Numbered from the stretch's first letter, positions 9,078-18,383 are shown. The stretch is 64,000 nt of DNA from Mucilaginibacter kameinonensis (GCF_003675385.1 NZ_RCWZ01000001.1:1116001-1180000), one strand, 5' to 3'. Notes: a model not told the origin generated them from the letters alone. Program-made: numbers and translations.

Positions 9078-9824
9078 TTACTTAGTAGCTGTAACTACGA
9101 TATAAGGCGATAACAGTCTTGATTCAATCGGGATAATTTTGGTGAAAACCTTGCCTGCTACCCAAACCAGTTTGGTAATTGCCTTAGCAATGGCAGGTTT
9201 GTTAGCCTTATCTTCCAGCCAGACAGAAAATTTGCCGTAGTAATAAGCTTCAACATTTTTCAGCCCAAGCTCTTTACAGTAGCCGGCCAGTAAGGCAGGG
9301 TTCATGCTGCTGATGTTATGCTTTTCGTAGTTGTTAAGATCGTAGTTGCGTTGTACCCAACCATTAACACCGGTGAAATTAGGCAGTGTAATGAACAGCG
9401 TGCCACCCGGTTTCAGAAAAGAAAGGTGCTTTTCGATAATGCCTTTGGTGTCGTTAAAGTGCTCTATTAATCCGCATGAAAGCACCAGGTCATATTCGGT
9501 TTCGGGTTGATATTTGAACAGGTCGCCTTCAATAACCGCGATATCTTTGTCGCTAAGCTGATTGGCATCCAGTACCTCTTTCAAAACTTTTGGGTGAACG
9601 TAGAAATCAAACAATGTAGTTTTGAGCCCGAAATACTTCTTCAAAAAAATAGCGAAATAACCCGGAAAACCACCAAGCTCAATGGCCGAGGCTGGTTTGT
9701 TGGCATCTGTAATGTTTTTCAGCAGCTTATGAAAAGTATAATTAACCGGCACATTAAAAGCCAGATCTTTTTTTGATTCCCAGTAACCGGCCCAAAATGC
9801 CTTGTCGGTGAGTTCGTTGCTCAT
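9078..9824 (-). CDS. Class I SAM-dependent methyltransferase
   Basis: A 248-residue Rossmann-fold methyltransferase. Motif I is AIELGGFPGYFA (about residues 43-54), and the post-II region shows LVLSCGLIEHFND (about 111-123), typical of small-molecule or sugar-moiety methyltransferases. The C-terminal 50 residues are hydrophobic (LVWVAGKVFTKIIPI) and may touch the membrane. The substrate cannot be told. A TACATTTG -7 box ends 5 nt before the ATG at 9824, so the mRNA may be leaderless. It ends 3 bp after the convergent CLC gene. Confidence 0.85.
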   Translation of the reverse strand: MSNELTDKAFWAGYWESKKDLAFNVPVNYTFHKLLKNITDANKPASAIELGGFPGYFAIFLKKYFGLKTTLFDFYVHPKVLKEVLDANQLSDKDIAVIEGDLFKYQPETEYDLVLSCGLIEHFNDTKGIIEKHLSFLKPGGTLFITLPNFTGVNGWVQRNYDLNNYEKHNISSMNPALLAGYCKELGLKNVEAYYYGKFSVWLEDKANKPAIAKAITKLVWVAGKVFTKIIPIESRLLSPYIVVTATK

Positions 9825-9829
9825 GGGTG

Positions 9830-9837
9830 CAAATGTA
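9830..9837 (-). promoter_or_regulatory. -7 box 5 nt before the methyltransferase start
   Basis: The minus strand reads TACATTTG, then five nucleotides, then ATG. It matches TAnnTTTG; no convincing TTG was seen at the expected -33 distance. One of four genes here with this exact spacing. Confidence 0.5.
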
Positions 9838-9957
9838 TAAAAAGTAGGCAGTATTCAGTTTGCAGTTCCAAGTTCATTTAGCCGGCATCGGATTAATATG
9901 GTATGTTTTTGGAAATCTTAAGGATATCTTTAAATTAACCGGTTTGTATAGGATGAT

Positions 9958-10977
9958 ATGCCAAAAACATTTGTTGTAGGAGATATTCACTGTTGCTATG
10001 ATGAGCTTATGGCGCTTGTTCAAAAGATAGGCTTAACTGCTGAAGATACCCTTATTTCTGTTGGCGATATAGTTGACAGGGGCAATAAGTCGAAAGAGGT
10101 TTATGAATATCTTAAATGCAGGCCTAATACCAAAGTGCTAATTGGCAATCACGAAAGAAAACACATGAGCGGCGTGTTGAGCTATGCGCAGGAGATTGTC
10201 AAAGTGCAACTTGGACAAGATTATCAATCGTTTTTAGATTGGTTAGGTACGCTCGGCTATTATCATGAAACAGAAGAGGCCATTATTGTTCACGCTGCTT
10301 TTGAACATGACAAAGCCTTAAGCCAGCAAAAAGAAGAGGTATTGAGCGGGGCGACAGCCGGCGAGCGTTATTTAGAAAAAAAATATCTGCCTGAAACTTA
10401 CTGGAGTGAATATTACAAAGGGGAGAAGCCTGTCATTTATGGACATCACGTGGTAGGCGATATGATCCAGATAAAACACAATACTTACGGCATTGATACC
10501 GGCGCATGTCACGGCGGTTTTTTGACGACCATCGAGCTGCCAGGCTTTATTGTTCATCAGGTAAAAGCTAAGCAAGATTATTGGAAAAGTGAGCAGAAGA
10601 TCTGGCAAACACCTGTTCTGAAGTCTAAAGACTGGCCTAACATGGAGTTTATCACCATCACAAAACAATTGGAAAAGCTATCATTTGTTGAAGAGGCAGA
10701 AGCCCGGAAATTTTTAAATAACATGGAAAAATGGATAACTGCGCTGGAGAATTTAATCCCGGTATTAAAGGCCCGGATAGATTTATTCACGTTGGAATTA
10801 TTGAACATCCACCAGGAGCAATTTAGCATTGAGACAAGCAAGCTTGATTTCAAGACATTCGTTTTTAAGAGCAAAGCCAATAATTTAAAACTTGATGATC
10901 TGAAGAAAGGACTCAATACCCCTCAAAAGATCATTCATATTGCCAGGCAACTGAATGTTGGTTGCCCTGTGATGTAA
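9958..10977 (+). CDS. PPP-type metallophosphoesterase
   Basis: A 339-residue cytoplasmic calcineurin-like phosphatase. The metal-binding motifs are in order: GDIHCCYDEL (8-17), GDIVDRGNKS (near 37), IGNHERKH (near 61), then VHAAFE and YGHHV for the distal histidines. This is the layout of bacterial Ser/Thr protein phosphatases and of diadenosine-tetraphosphatase relatives. The last 120 residues (after about 215) are a helical, lysine-rich extension beyond the usual roughly 220-residue catalytic domain and were not recognised. The target is unknown. Confidence 0.85.
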   Translation: MPKTFVVGDIHCCYDELMALVQKIGLTAEDTLISVGDIVDRGNKSKEVYEYLKCRPNTKVLIGNHERKHMSGVLSYAQEIVKVQLGQDYQSFLDWLGTLGYYHETEEAIIVHAAFEHDKALSQQKEEVLSGATAGERYLEKKYLPETYWSEYYKGEKPVIYGHHVVGDMIQIKHNTYGIDTGACHGGFLTTIELPGFIVHQVKAKQDYWKSEQKIWQTPVLKSKDWPNMEFITITKQLEKLSFVEEAEARKFLNNMEKWITALENLIPVLKARIDLFTLELLNIHQEQFSIETSKLDFKTFVFKSKANNLKLDDLKKGLNTPQKIIHIARQLNVGCPVM

Positions 10978-11064
10978 GTACATTATATGCTCGAGGTGAT
11001 GCTTCTGTTTTTGGCCGATTAAAAACATCGTCAATCTATCTTATCTTTATCAGCAAAAAAATTA

Positions 11065-11922
11065 ATGAAGTTAACTGTATCAGATCATAAAACAGGCGGC
11101 GATCTGTTGTTGATAAGTGGTGAGGAAAGTTTTGACCGCTTTTTTTACACCCGGGATAAGGCAAAGAAATATTTTACCATAGCCTGGAACAGGGGCGGGC
11201 AGCAAACTATCAATATAGATGGCGCCAATCACCTATTCAACACGAATACATTACTGCCGCTGATGTTTGATCAAACCTTTACTTTCGAAAAACCTGCCGA
11301 TATTGTTGCCTGGCAGTTTAACCGCGAATTTTACTGCATAGTTGACCATGATACCGAAGTAAGCTGTGTGGGCTTCCTTTTTGGTTTAGGTGATTTGTTA
11401 TTCATTCCGCTGGATGATCCTAATGCTTTAAGACTTAAAGTATTACTTGACATTTTTACCCAGGAACTGCACATTAAAGATAAGATCCAGAACGACATGC
11501 TGATCATGCTGTTAAAGCGGTTGATCATTATGGTGACGCAGATGGCCCGCACAGAATATATCCCAACGGAAAATAACCAGGATCAAAAGCTGGATATATT
11601 CCGGAAGTTTAACCTGTTGGTTGAAATGAATTTCAAAAACGAGCATTCGGTTAACTTTTATGCGGGACTGATGAATAAATCGCCCAAAACACTATCAAAT
11701 ATTTTCTCGCTTTACAACGACAAAACACCTCAGCAGGTGATCCAGTCACGTATTATTGTTGAGACCAGGCGCTTACTTAGCTACACTACCAAGTCGGTTA
11801 AACAAATTACATATGAGCTGGGGTTTGAGGATCCGGCCTATTTCTGCAATTTTTTCAAGCGGCATACCAAACAGTCGCCTGCCGAATTCAGAAGCGAAAA
11901 AACACAGCCCGTATTGGCATAA
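11065..11922 (+). CDS. AraC-family transcriptional regulator
   Basis: A 285-residue regulator with an N-terminal cupin-like sensing region and a C-terminal pair of helix-turn-helix motifs. The second motif is plain: VKQITYELGFEDPAYFCNFF followed by KRHTKQSPAEFR (about 246-278), the AraC/XylS signature. The first half (DRFFYTRDKAKKYFTIAWNR) resembles the ligand-sensing part of Bacteroidota AraC proteins. A terminator follows at 11942-11968, so it is a single-gene unit. The secreted hydrolase gene 180 nt downstream is a candidate target by proximity only. Confidence 0.88.
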   Translation: MKLTVSDHKTGGDLLLISGEESFDRFFYTRDKAKKYFTIAWNRGGQQTINIDGANHLFNTNTLLPLMFDQTFTFEKPADIVAWQFNREFYCIVDHDTEVSCVGFLFGLGDLLFIPLDDPNALRLKVLLDIFTQELHIKDKIQNDMLIMLLKRLIIMVTQMARTEYIPTENNQDQKLDIFRKFNLLVEMNFKNEHSVNFYAGLMNKSPKTLSNIFSLYNDKTPQQVIQSRIIVETRRLLSYTTKSVKQITYELGFEDPAYFCNFFKRHTKQSPAEFRSEKTQPVLA

Positions 11923-11941
11923 TTAAATCTTTTTTTTTGTG

Positions 11942-11968
11942 AGCCGGTAAATTATTTGCCGGCTTTTT
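11942..11968 (+). terminator. Terminator of the AraC-family gene
   Basis: AGCCGG pairs with CCGGCT, with an AAATTATTT region extending the stem, followed by TTTTTC. Confidence 0.75.
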
Positions 11969-12101
11969 CATTTTTACCGGGGTTGTTAGATAAACCGGGA
12001 AGAAATTACAATCTTTCGGGAACTGGCGACATTTCGCGCCTGCCGCATTTGGGGCACTTTTGTATTGTTAAATCAAACACAACATTTAAAATCAAAACAA
12101 T

Positions 12102-12896
12102 ATGAAAACTCCATTATTCAAAAACAGCATCAAAGCAGGTTTGCTTAGCCTTGTATTAGTCCTTGTAACAGTTTTAGGCTTTAAATCATCTGCACAGGCC
12201 CAGGCCGTTAAAAATGTGGTGTTGGTGCACGGCGCATTTGCCGATGGATCTGGCTATAAAGCATTGTTTAACGAACTTACCAAAAAAGGATATAATGTTA
12301 CTGTGGTGCAAAACCCACTATCTTCTTTAGAAGACGATGTTAGAGCTGTAACAGCTGCGCTCGACAAACAGGATGGTCCGACTATATTGGTAGGACATTC
12401 ATGGGGTGGTACAGTGATTACCGAAGCAGGTAACCACCCGAAGGTAGCAGCCCTTGTTTATATCGCGGCACTACAACCAGACAAGGGGGAAACATCCGTT
12501 CAATGGTTGCAAACTGCTCCTCCGGCTCCTGAAAATGGTGTATTAGCACCAGATGACAAAGGCATAGTTTATTATGACAAAGCTAAATTTCACGCTGGTT
12601 TTTGTGCCGATATCAGCAAAGAAGAAGCCGATTTTATGTATGCTTCACAGGGTGCCTTTTATGCTAAAGGATTTATTACCCCTATCACTAACCCTGCCTG
12701 GAGAAATAAACCTGCTTACGGCATAGTTGCTACCGAGGATAAAAGTATCAACCCAGATATCGAACGTGCCATGTACAAACGCTCAAATACCATAATAACC
12801 GAGATAAAAGGCAGTCACGTGGTATTTATGTCTCAACCAAAAGCAGTTGCAGCTGTAATTATCAAAGCAGCAGAAAATGCTGCCGCAAAAAAATAA
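12102..12896 (+). CDS. Secreted alpha/beta hydrolase
   Basis: A 264-residue hydrolase with a signal peptide (hydrophobic stretch 12-27, likely cleavage after AQAQA at 35), so periplasmic or secreted. The fold markers are VHGAFADGS (oxyanion region, 42-50), the nucleophile elbow GHSWGG with Ser100, and a late GSHVVFMSQP carrying the catalytic His. The sequence resembles small esterase-like hydrolases of the EstC/AB-hydrolase-6 type. The substrate is unknown. It follows an AraC regulator and ends at its own terminator. Confidence 0.85.
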   Translation: MKTPLFKNSIKAGLLSLVLVLVTVLGFKSSAQAQAVKNVVLVHGAFADGSGYKALFNELTKKGYNVTVVQNPLSSLEDDVRAVTAALDKQDGPTILVGHSWGGTVITEAGNHPKVAALVYIAALQPDKGETSVQWLQTAPPAPENGVLAPDDKGIVYYDKAKFHAGFCADISKEEADFMYASQGAFYAKGFITPITNPAWRNKPAYGIVATEDKSINPDIERAMYKRSNTIITEIKGSHVVFMSQPKAVAAVIIKAAENAAAKK

Positions 12897-12921
12897 ATAA
12901 AAGCATTTTTCAAATAGCAAG

Positions 12922-12954
12922 AAGCTGTATGTTTTATGAACATGCGGCTTTTTT
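12922..12954 (+). terminator. Terminator of the hydrolase gene
   Basis: AAGCTGTATGTT pairs imperfectly with AACATGCGGCTT and is followed by TTTTG. Confidence 0.7.
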
Positions 12955-12989
12955 GATTTATACGAAACTTCCTTTTGAGGAAGCTGTCG

Positions 12990-13280
12990 GCACACATCTC
13001 CAGTTTCTTGCGCCGTTAGGTGCTACCTGTTTGTAGAATAGAATTTCAAAACATTTATTTTGCACCGTCGGTGCTACCCTAATCATCGATGTTTATATTT
13101 AATGCTGAGAGGGTAGCCTCTACGTGGCAAAAAATTATTAGCGTTATTTTTCTACAAATGGGTATCCCCTCCGGGGAACTCGAAGTAATAAGACTGCTTA
13201 CAAACAATAACTCATAGCATTAATAGAAAACCATACCCTCTGCTACCGCAAGATACAGCCTGGTGGTAGCGGAGTAGCCC
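12990..13280. repeat. Mosaic of intergenic repeats
   Basis: The 572-bp gap 12897-13468 holds no convincing gene. From 13010 it shows CCGTTAGGTGCTACCTGTTTGTAGAA-type sequence, whose GTTTGTAGAA end is inverted near 13150 (TTCTACAAAT), giving an imperfect inverted element of about 150-170 bp. At 13240-13273 a CTACCGC...GGTAG unit containing ACAGCCTGG follows; a homologous unit in the opposite orientation lies at about 13407-13436. A REP-like palindrome separates them. Confidence 0.6.
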
Positions 13281-13285
13281 TCAAC

Positions 13286-13365
13286 GTCATTGCGAGGCAC
13301 GAAGCAATCCCCGATTAACAGGTCCGCCCTGTATAGTTCGCGATTGCTTTGTGCCTCGCAATGAC
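13286..13365. repeat. REP-like palindrome, copy 2
   Basis: GTCATTGCGAGGCACGAAGC at the left pairs with GCTTTGTGCCTCGCAATGAC at the right (one mismatch), around a core containing CCCGATTAACAGGTCCGCC. It has the same core orientation as copy 1 and is the best-preserved member of this subtype. Confidence 0.9.
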
Positions 13366-13468
13366 GTTTTTATGTTGGATTTATGGCTTACCCTTTGAAA
13401 ATCCTCCGCTACCGCCAGGCTGTGCCTTGTGATAGCAATAGGCCATTTATTGCTGCAAACGGCCACGC

Positions 13469-14089
13469 CTACTGCAAACTCTTAAAAGCATACCCTTCCT
13501 TACTCCAAACTTCTAAAGCCCTTGGCAATACATACTCCAAGCGCTTAAAGGCTTTGATGCTGTCATGAAATACCACCATTGATCTGGCTTCGGTATGTTT
13601 AAGCACGCCTTTTAAGCAGTCTTCGGGCTTAAGGGCGATATCAAAATCGCCGCTGAGCACATCCCACATAAAAATATTCAGATCGGGTTTGGCCGTTTTC
13701 AAGGCGCGGACCTGTGCCCTCTTTATCCTGCCGTAAGGGGGCCGAAACAAGGGTGTATCCAGCAATTTATCGGCTTCTAAAAAATTATCGAGATAGGTCT
13801 GAGTATCAGTTTTCCAACCTTTGAGGTGATTGAACGTGTGATTGCCAATGGCATGACCATCGGCTTTTACCTGTTCAAAAATATCGGGGTGTTTGCGTAC
13901 ATTGTCGCCAATGCAAAAAAAGGTGGCTTTGGCATTATATTGTTTTAAAATATTTAATACAGCCGGTGTAACAATTGGTATAGGGCCGTCGTCAAAAGTG
14001 AGATAAATGCAACGGTCAGTTGATCTTATATCCCATGTTAGTTCGGGATAGAGCTTTTTCAGCAGCCAGGGAGTTTTAACCAGGTACAT
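13469..14089 (-). CDS. Polysaccharide deacetylase (NodB/CE4)
   Basis: A 206-residue single NodB domain. Motif 1 is TFDDGP (31-36, catalytic base Asp33 and metal Asp34). Motif 2 is HTFNH (His84 and His88, metal ligands). Motif 3 is RPPYG (about 115) and motif 5 VVFHDS (about 173). Such enzymes remove N- or O-acetyl groups from peptidoglycan, chitin oligomers or exopolysaccharide. There is no clear signal peptide, only a short N-terminal hydrophobic stretch (MYLVKTPWLL), so location is uncertain. The gene is divergent from the TolC-MFP pair. Confidence 0.92.
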   Translation of the reverse strand: MYLVKTPWLLKKLYPELTWDIRSTDRCIYLTFDDGPIPIVTPAVLNILKQYNAKATFFCIGDNVRKHPDIFEQVKADGHAIGNHTFNHLKGWKTDTQTYLDNFLEADKLLDTPLFRPPYGRIKRAQVRALKTAKPDLNIFMWDVLSGDFDIALKPEDCLKGVLKHTEARSMVVFHDSIKAFKRLEYVLPRALEVWSKEGYAFKSLQ

Positions 14090-14190
14090 ACAGATGAGGT
14101 AGTTTGTGTTTTATCCCTATTAACAACATTTAACAAAAATAAACACTGCAATGTAATGAACAGTTGCTTACCATTGTATAGAAAAACCTT

Positions 14191-15636
14191 ATGAAACTAA
14201 AATTACTACTATCAGTTAAAGCAACGCTCATTTGCACAATTATATTTTCGGTATGCGGCTTTAATGCCCGCGCGCAGGAAGTAATAGGCCTGCAAAAAGC
14301 GGTAGATCTTGCCCTTGATCGCAACCTTACCATTAAACAAGCCGAATTTACAGCAGCAGTTACTAACGAAGACCTTAAACAGTCGAAGTACAACCAGCTG
14401 CCAAATTTAGCGGTTAGTCCGCAAGGCTCGTTCAATTTTGGCCGTAATATCGACCCTTCAACTAACCAGTTCAGCAATCAGCGTATCCTGGCGGTTAACG
14501 GCAACTTTACCTCGCAGTTAACCTTATTTCAGGGCGGGCAATTGCGTAATACAGTAATTCAGAATAAGATCTTACTTGATGCCGATAAAACCAATGTGGC
14601 CAAGGTGAAAAATGATCTGATCCTGAATGTGGTTACTACTTACCTGTTGGTGCTAACTAATCAGGATTTGGTAACTGCCGCTCAGCAACAAATTGATGTA
14701 TCCAAAATAGCCTTAGATCGTGCCCAGAAAAATTTCGACGTAGGTAATCAAACTCTTGCCGATCTGTCACAGGCCAAAGCACAGCTGTCTACCAACGAGC
14801 TTAACTATACCAATGCCGAGAATCAGCTGGAGCAGTCATTGCTTACCTTAAAGCAATACATGGAAATGGATCCGGGTGCAGATATTAAAGTTGAAAGACC
14901 GGACATCAGCAAGCTCAATAATGTACAAACCGTTTATAACGCCCAGGAAGTAGTGAAAACCGCGCTCGCTGTAAACCCCGACGTATTATTAGCAGAGCAA
15001 CGCCAAAAAGCTGCCGCACAGGGTGTAAAAATAGCTCGGGGTAATTATTATCCATCGGTAGTATTGTTTGGTGCTGCAGGTTCGTACTTCTCTGATGCGA
15101 AGAATACACCTTTTGGTGTCACGCCAACAGGTAAATTTGATACCGTTGGTTTTGTTCAAAATTCGCAACAAGCGGTTGTAGTACCCAACTATAAGGTTGG
15201 CTATAAAAGTAATCCATTTTTCAGGCAGCTGAGCGATAACTTTAATCAATCGGTAGGGGTTAGCTTGCAGATTCCTATTTTCAACAGGTTCCTTTCGCGC
15301 ACCGCGGTACGCAAAGCTAAATTGCAAAACCAAAATGCGGAAGTTACCGCGCAGTTGGCCCGCAATAACCTGAGCAAGATCATTTACCAGGCTGTGTGGG
15401 ATTTGCAGGCTGCCGACAAGCGTTATGTATCTGCTACGCAAACCTATAATGCAAATAAAGACGCCTTTAACATCATACAGCAACGCTATACTGTAGGGTT
15501 GGTTAACTCACTTGATTATAATACATCATTAACTAATCTCAACAAATCGCAGTTTGATATGATTGAGGCGCAATACCAGGTGGTTTTCAGAAGCAAAGTC
15601 ATTGACTATTATTTAGGTAACCCTATAACACTATAA
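14191..15636 (+). CDS. TolC-family outer-membrane efflux protein
   Basis: A 481-residue exported protein with an N-terminal signal (MKLKLLLSVKATLICTIIF, cleavage near ARA-QE at about residue 28). Two long helical OEP repeats are visible from the heptad-like AQKNFDVGNQTLADLSQAKAQ and QQRYTVGLVNSLDYNTSLTN segments, the hallmark of TolC homologues. It forms the outer-membrane channel of a tripartite efflux or secretion system. The next gene, 36 nt downstream, encodes the matching periplasmic adaptor, so they form an operon. Confidence 0.93.
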   Translation: MKLKLLLSVKATLICTIIFSVCGFNARAQEVIGLQKAVDLALDRNLTIKQAEFTAAVTNEDLKQSKYNQLPNLAVSPQGSFNFGRNIDPSTNQFSNQRILAVNGNFTSQLTLFQGGQLRNTVIQNKILLDADKTNVAKVKNDLILNVVTTYLLVLTNQDLVTAAQQQIDVSKIALDRAQKNFDVGNQTLADLSQAKAQLSTNELNYTNAENQLEQSLLTLKQYMEMDPGADIKVERPDISKLNNVQTVYNAQEVVKTALAVNPDVLLAEQRQKAAAQGVKIARGNYYPSVVLFGAAGSYFSDAKNTPFGVTPTGKFDTVGFVQNSQQAVVVPNYKVGYKSNPFFRQLSDNFNQSVGVSLQIPIFNRFLSRTAVRKAKLQNQNAEVTAQLARNNLSKIIYQAVWDLQAADKRYVSATQTYNANKDAFNIIQQRYTVGLVNSLDYNTSLTNLNKSQFDMIEAQYQVVFRSKVIDYYLGNPITL

Positions 15637-15672
15637 TAAAATCTTAACCGTAAAATATCCAAATTCACCGTC

Positions 15673-17010
15673 ATGGGAAAAACTACTAAATATATTCTGA
15701 TAGGTCTTGGCGCCCTGATTGTCCTGCTGATTGTTGCTAAGGCAACAGGCCTGATAGGTAAGCCTGCGCTAACCCAGGTAGCTACCGAAAAGGCCGAAAC
15801 ACGTGAAATAAATGAAACTGTATCGGCCAGCGGAAAAATTAAACCGCATGTTGAGGTTAAGATAAGCCCGGAAGTATCTGGCGAGGTGGTTGAGCTGCCT
15901 ATTAAAGAGGGTGATGTGGTAAAGAAAGGCCAGCTGCTTTGTAAGATCAGGCCAGATATTTTAAAATCAGGTTATGACCGTGCTATCGCGTCATACAATA
16001 CGCAAAAAGCAAGCGTAGGTAATTCAAACCAGATGCTTAAGCAAGCCGAAGCCACCTATAATAATCAGGCAGGTATCTACAAACGCAGTAAAGAGCTTTT
16101 TGATAAAAAGGTATTAACCATTTCGGAATTTGAAAATGCCAAAGCTGCTTATGAAGGTGCTAAAGCATCTCTTGAGGCTGCCAAGCAAAACGTGGTTGGT
16201 TCACAATATGGTTTAGCCCAGTCGCAGGCATCGGTTAAGGAAGCACAGGACAATCTGGCAAAAACAACTATTTATTCGCCGGTTGATGGTGTGGTTTCAA
16301 AACTATCCGTTGAAAAAGGCGAACGCGTTTTGGGTACGCAACAATTTGCCGGTACCGAGATCATGACAATTTCCGATTTAAGCAAGATGGATGTTAACGT
16401 TGATGTGAATGAGAACGACATTAACCGTATTTCGCTTGGCGATTCGTCAAAAATTGAGGTCGACGCATTTTTAGGCAAGAAATTTACCGGTGTGGTAACT
16501 GAAATAGGAAGCTCGGCAAACGTAGTAGGTACATCTGCCGACCAGGTAACCAACTTTACCGTAAAAGTGAGGATCAATGCTGAATCGTATGTTGCTTTGT
16601 TAAAGAAAACTGCTGATAACCCATCGCCTTTCCGCCCCGGATTAACCGCTACTGTTGATATCAGCACTAACTCTGCTAAAGCATTGTCGGTACCAATTCA
16701 ATCGGTAACCACCCGCGAAGAGAAGAAAGAAGAGAATGGTCCGCCAAAAGCTGACGACGACAAGAGCAAGCCACAGATCAGCCCGATAGCTAAGGAATAT
16801 GTATTTGTGCTAAATGCTGGTAAATTAAAACAGGTGCAGGTAACTACCGGCATCCAGAATGATAGTTATATCCAGATCTTATCTGGTTTAAAAGGAGGTG
16901 AAGAGGTTGTATCGGCTCCGTACTCAGCCATTTCAAAAACATTGAGCGACGGTCAAATGGTTCAGAAAGTAGATAAATCAAAGCTATTTAACGCTGATAA
17001 TACTAAGTAA
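15673..17010 (+). CDS. Efflux periplasmic adaptor (membrane fusion protein)
   Basis: A 445-residue HlyD/MacA-like adaptor with one N-terminal membrane anchor (about 6-26). It has a lipoyl-like half-motif (VSGEVVELPIKEGDVVKKGQ, about 72-91), a coiled-coil hairpin rich in Ala/Lys/Glu/Gln (about 95-195), the second lipoyl half (TIYSPVDGVVSKLSVEKGER) and a beta-barrel region. A charged linker with KKEENGPPKADDDKSK near 350-370 is an insertion. It links the TolC partner to an inner-membrane pump, yet no RND or MacB-type ABC gene follows; the next gene is gpsA after a strong terminator. The pump must be encoded elsewhere. Confidence 0.92.
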   Translation: MGKTTKYILIGLGALIVLLIVAKATGLIGKPALTQVATEKAETREINETVSASGKIKPHVEVKISPEVSGEVVELPIKEGDVVKKGQLLCKIRPDILKSGYDRAIASYNTQKASVGNSNQMLKQAEATYNNQAGIYKRSKELFDKKVLTISEFENAKAAYEGAKASLEAAKQNVVGSQYGLAQSQASVKEAQDNLAKTTIYSPVDGVVSKLSVEKGERVLGTQQFAGTEIMTISDLSKMDVNVDVNENDINRISLGDSSKIEVDAFLGKKFTGVVTEIGSSANVVGTSADQVTNFTVKVRINAESYVALLKKTADNPSPFRPGLTATVDISTNSAKALSVPIQSVTTREEKKEENGPPKADDDKSKPQISPIAKEYVFVLNAGKLKQVQVTTGIQNDSYIQILSGLKGGEEVVSAPYSAISKTLSDGQMVQKVDKSKLFNADNTK

Positions 17011-17061
17011 TTGATTTTAGATGTGCAGATTTCTGTGCAAATGAAGAGTTAGTTTTTATAG

Positions 17062-17087
17062 CGCCCGGCGAAGCCGGGCGTTTTTTG
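17062..17087 (+). terminator. Strong terminator of the efflux operon
   Basis: CGCCCGGC, loop GAA, GCCGGGCG, then TTTTTTG. A perfect 8-bp GC-rich stem with a T-run. Confidence 0.93.
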
Positions 17088-17103
17088 TTATGCATAGAAA
17101 TTA

Positions 17104-17238
17104 ACTGCCGCGGGTTTAGCGATAGCGTAACCCGTGGTGTATAATGGTTTCAGCTTTCAGCTTAAACTATATTCTCCGGAAGCTGGAAGCTTCCCCAATG
17201 CTAGCCACAGGTTACGCTATCGCTAAACCTGCGGTAGT
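17104..17238. repeat. Large palindromic repeat (ACTGCCGCGGGTTTAGC family)
   Basis: The left arm (ACTGCCGCGGGTTTAGCGAT) pairs imperfectly with the right arm ending CGCTAAACCTGCGGTAGT over about 34 bp, separated by about 65 bp containing GTTTCAGCTTTCAGCTT. A second member with the same arms and the same GTTTCAGCTTTCAGCT core is at 49691-49800. It fills the 332-bp gap before gpsA with the terminator at 17062. Confidence 0.85.
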
Positions 17239-17342
17239 GTAAAGGGTATGAAGACAGTTTTCCCTATTCGCCAATCTGCATAATATTTCATTAATTTGCT
17301 GTGCCGATTAAAACCTGGCGATGATATTTCTATTATTTATTA

Positions 17343-18350
17343 ATGGGTAAAAAATTAAACAAGATCACAGTTGTTGGTGGGGGAAGCTGGGCTACGGCCA
17401 ATATTAAAATGCTTATCGACAACACTACCGAAAAAGAAATTTTTTGGTGGATGCGTAATGCCGAAGCTGTGGAACATCTGCAAAAGTTTGCGCACAACCC
17501 TCACTACTTAAGCTCGGTAGAGATCAAACTTCCTGAGCAAAATATATCTACCAATCTGAAGCCGCTTATAGCGGCTGCGGATATTGTACTGCTCAATGTA
17601 CCTGCCGCTTTTTTGAAAGAAGCACTAAAAGATATTACCGCTGCCGATTTGAAAGGGAAAAAGATAGTATCGGCCATAAAAGGTATAGTGCCCGACGAAA
17701 ACCTGATAATTGCCGAATTTCTTCATCAAAAATACGATATATCGTTTGATGACTTTATGGTAATCAGTGGTCCGTGCCATGCCGAAGAGGTTGCGCTTGA
17801 AAAATTATCGTACCTCACCATAGCTTCCGGCGATACCGAGCTGGCTTCGGAATTTGCCGGTATGATCAATACCCGGTATATCAAAACCAATATTTCTGAC
17901 GATATATACGGCACCGAATATGGCGCGGTATTAAAGAATGTGTATGCCATTGCCAGCGGTATTTGCCATGGTGTTGGCTACGGCGATAATTTTCAGGCGG
18001 TGCTGATCTCCAACGCTATTCGCGAATTAGAGCGTTTTGTGGCCGCTGTGCATCCTATTGACAGGGATATAAAAGAATCGGCCTACCTGGGCGATCTGCT
18101 GGTTACCGCTTATTCACAGTTTAGCCGTAACCGTACATTTGGTAATATGATAGGCAAAGGGTATACTGTAACATCGGCACAACTGGAAATGAATATGGTT
18201 GCCGAAGGATACTATGCAGTAAATTGTCTACATGAGGTTAATAAGCAATATGGTGTAAGCATCCCCATTTGCGAGGCCGTTTATGCTATTTTATATCAAA
18301 AACGCTCACCTGTGATAGAAATGAGAAATTTGGCCGAAAAATTGAGTTGA
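17343..18350 (+). CDS. gpsA: NAD(P)H-dependent glycerol-3-phosphate dehydrogenase
   Basis: A 335-residue enzyme that reduces dihydroxyacetone phosphate to sn-glycerol 3-phosphate, the backbone precursor of phospholipids. The dinucleotide loop reads VVGGGSWATAN (10-20), a Gly-rich variant of GAGSWGTA. ISGPCHAEEVA (near 140) and GAVLKNVYAIASGICHG (near 196-212, with the catalytic Lys) are diagnostic. It is cytoplasmic, and of normal length. A small exported-protein gene follows 33 nt later and may be co-transcribed. Confidence 0.95.
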   Translation: MGKKLNKITVVGGGSWATANIKMLIDNTTEKEIFWWMRNAEAVEHLQKFAHNPHYLSSVEIKLPEQNISTNLKPLIAAADIVLLNVPAAFLKEALKDITAADLKGKKIVSAIKGIVPDENLIIAEFLHQKYDISFDDFMVISGPCHAEEVALEKLSYLTIASGDTELASEFAGMINTRYIKTNISDDIYGTEYGAVLKNVYAIASGICHGVGYGDNFQAVLISNAIRELERFVAAVHPIDRDIKESAYLGDLLVTAYSQFSRNRTFGNMIGKGYTVTSAQLEMNMVAEGYYAVNCLHEVNKQYGVSIPICEAVYAILYQKRSPVIEMRNLAEKLS

Positions 18351-18383
18351 TTCTTACTAAAAGAAACTTAATTACTGTCACTT

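Noticed and set aside
13383..13568. Open frame of 61 residues on the plus strand
   Set aside because: It runs through an intergenic repeat and into the 3' end of the polysaccharide deacetylase gene on the other strand; no protein-like features.
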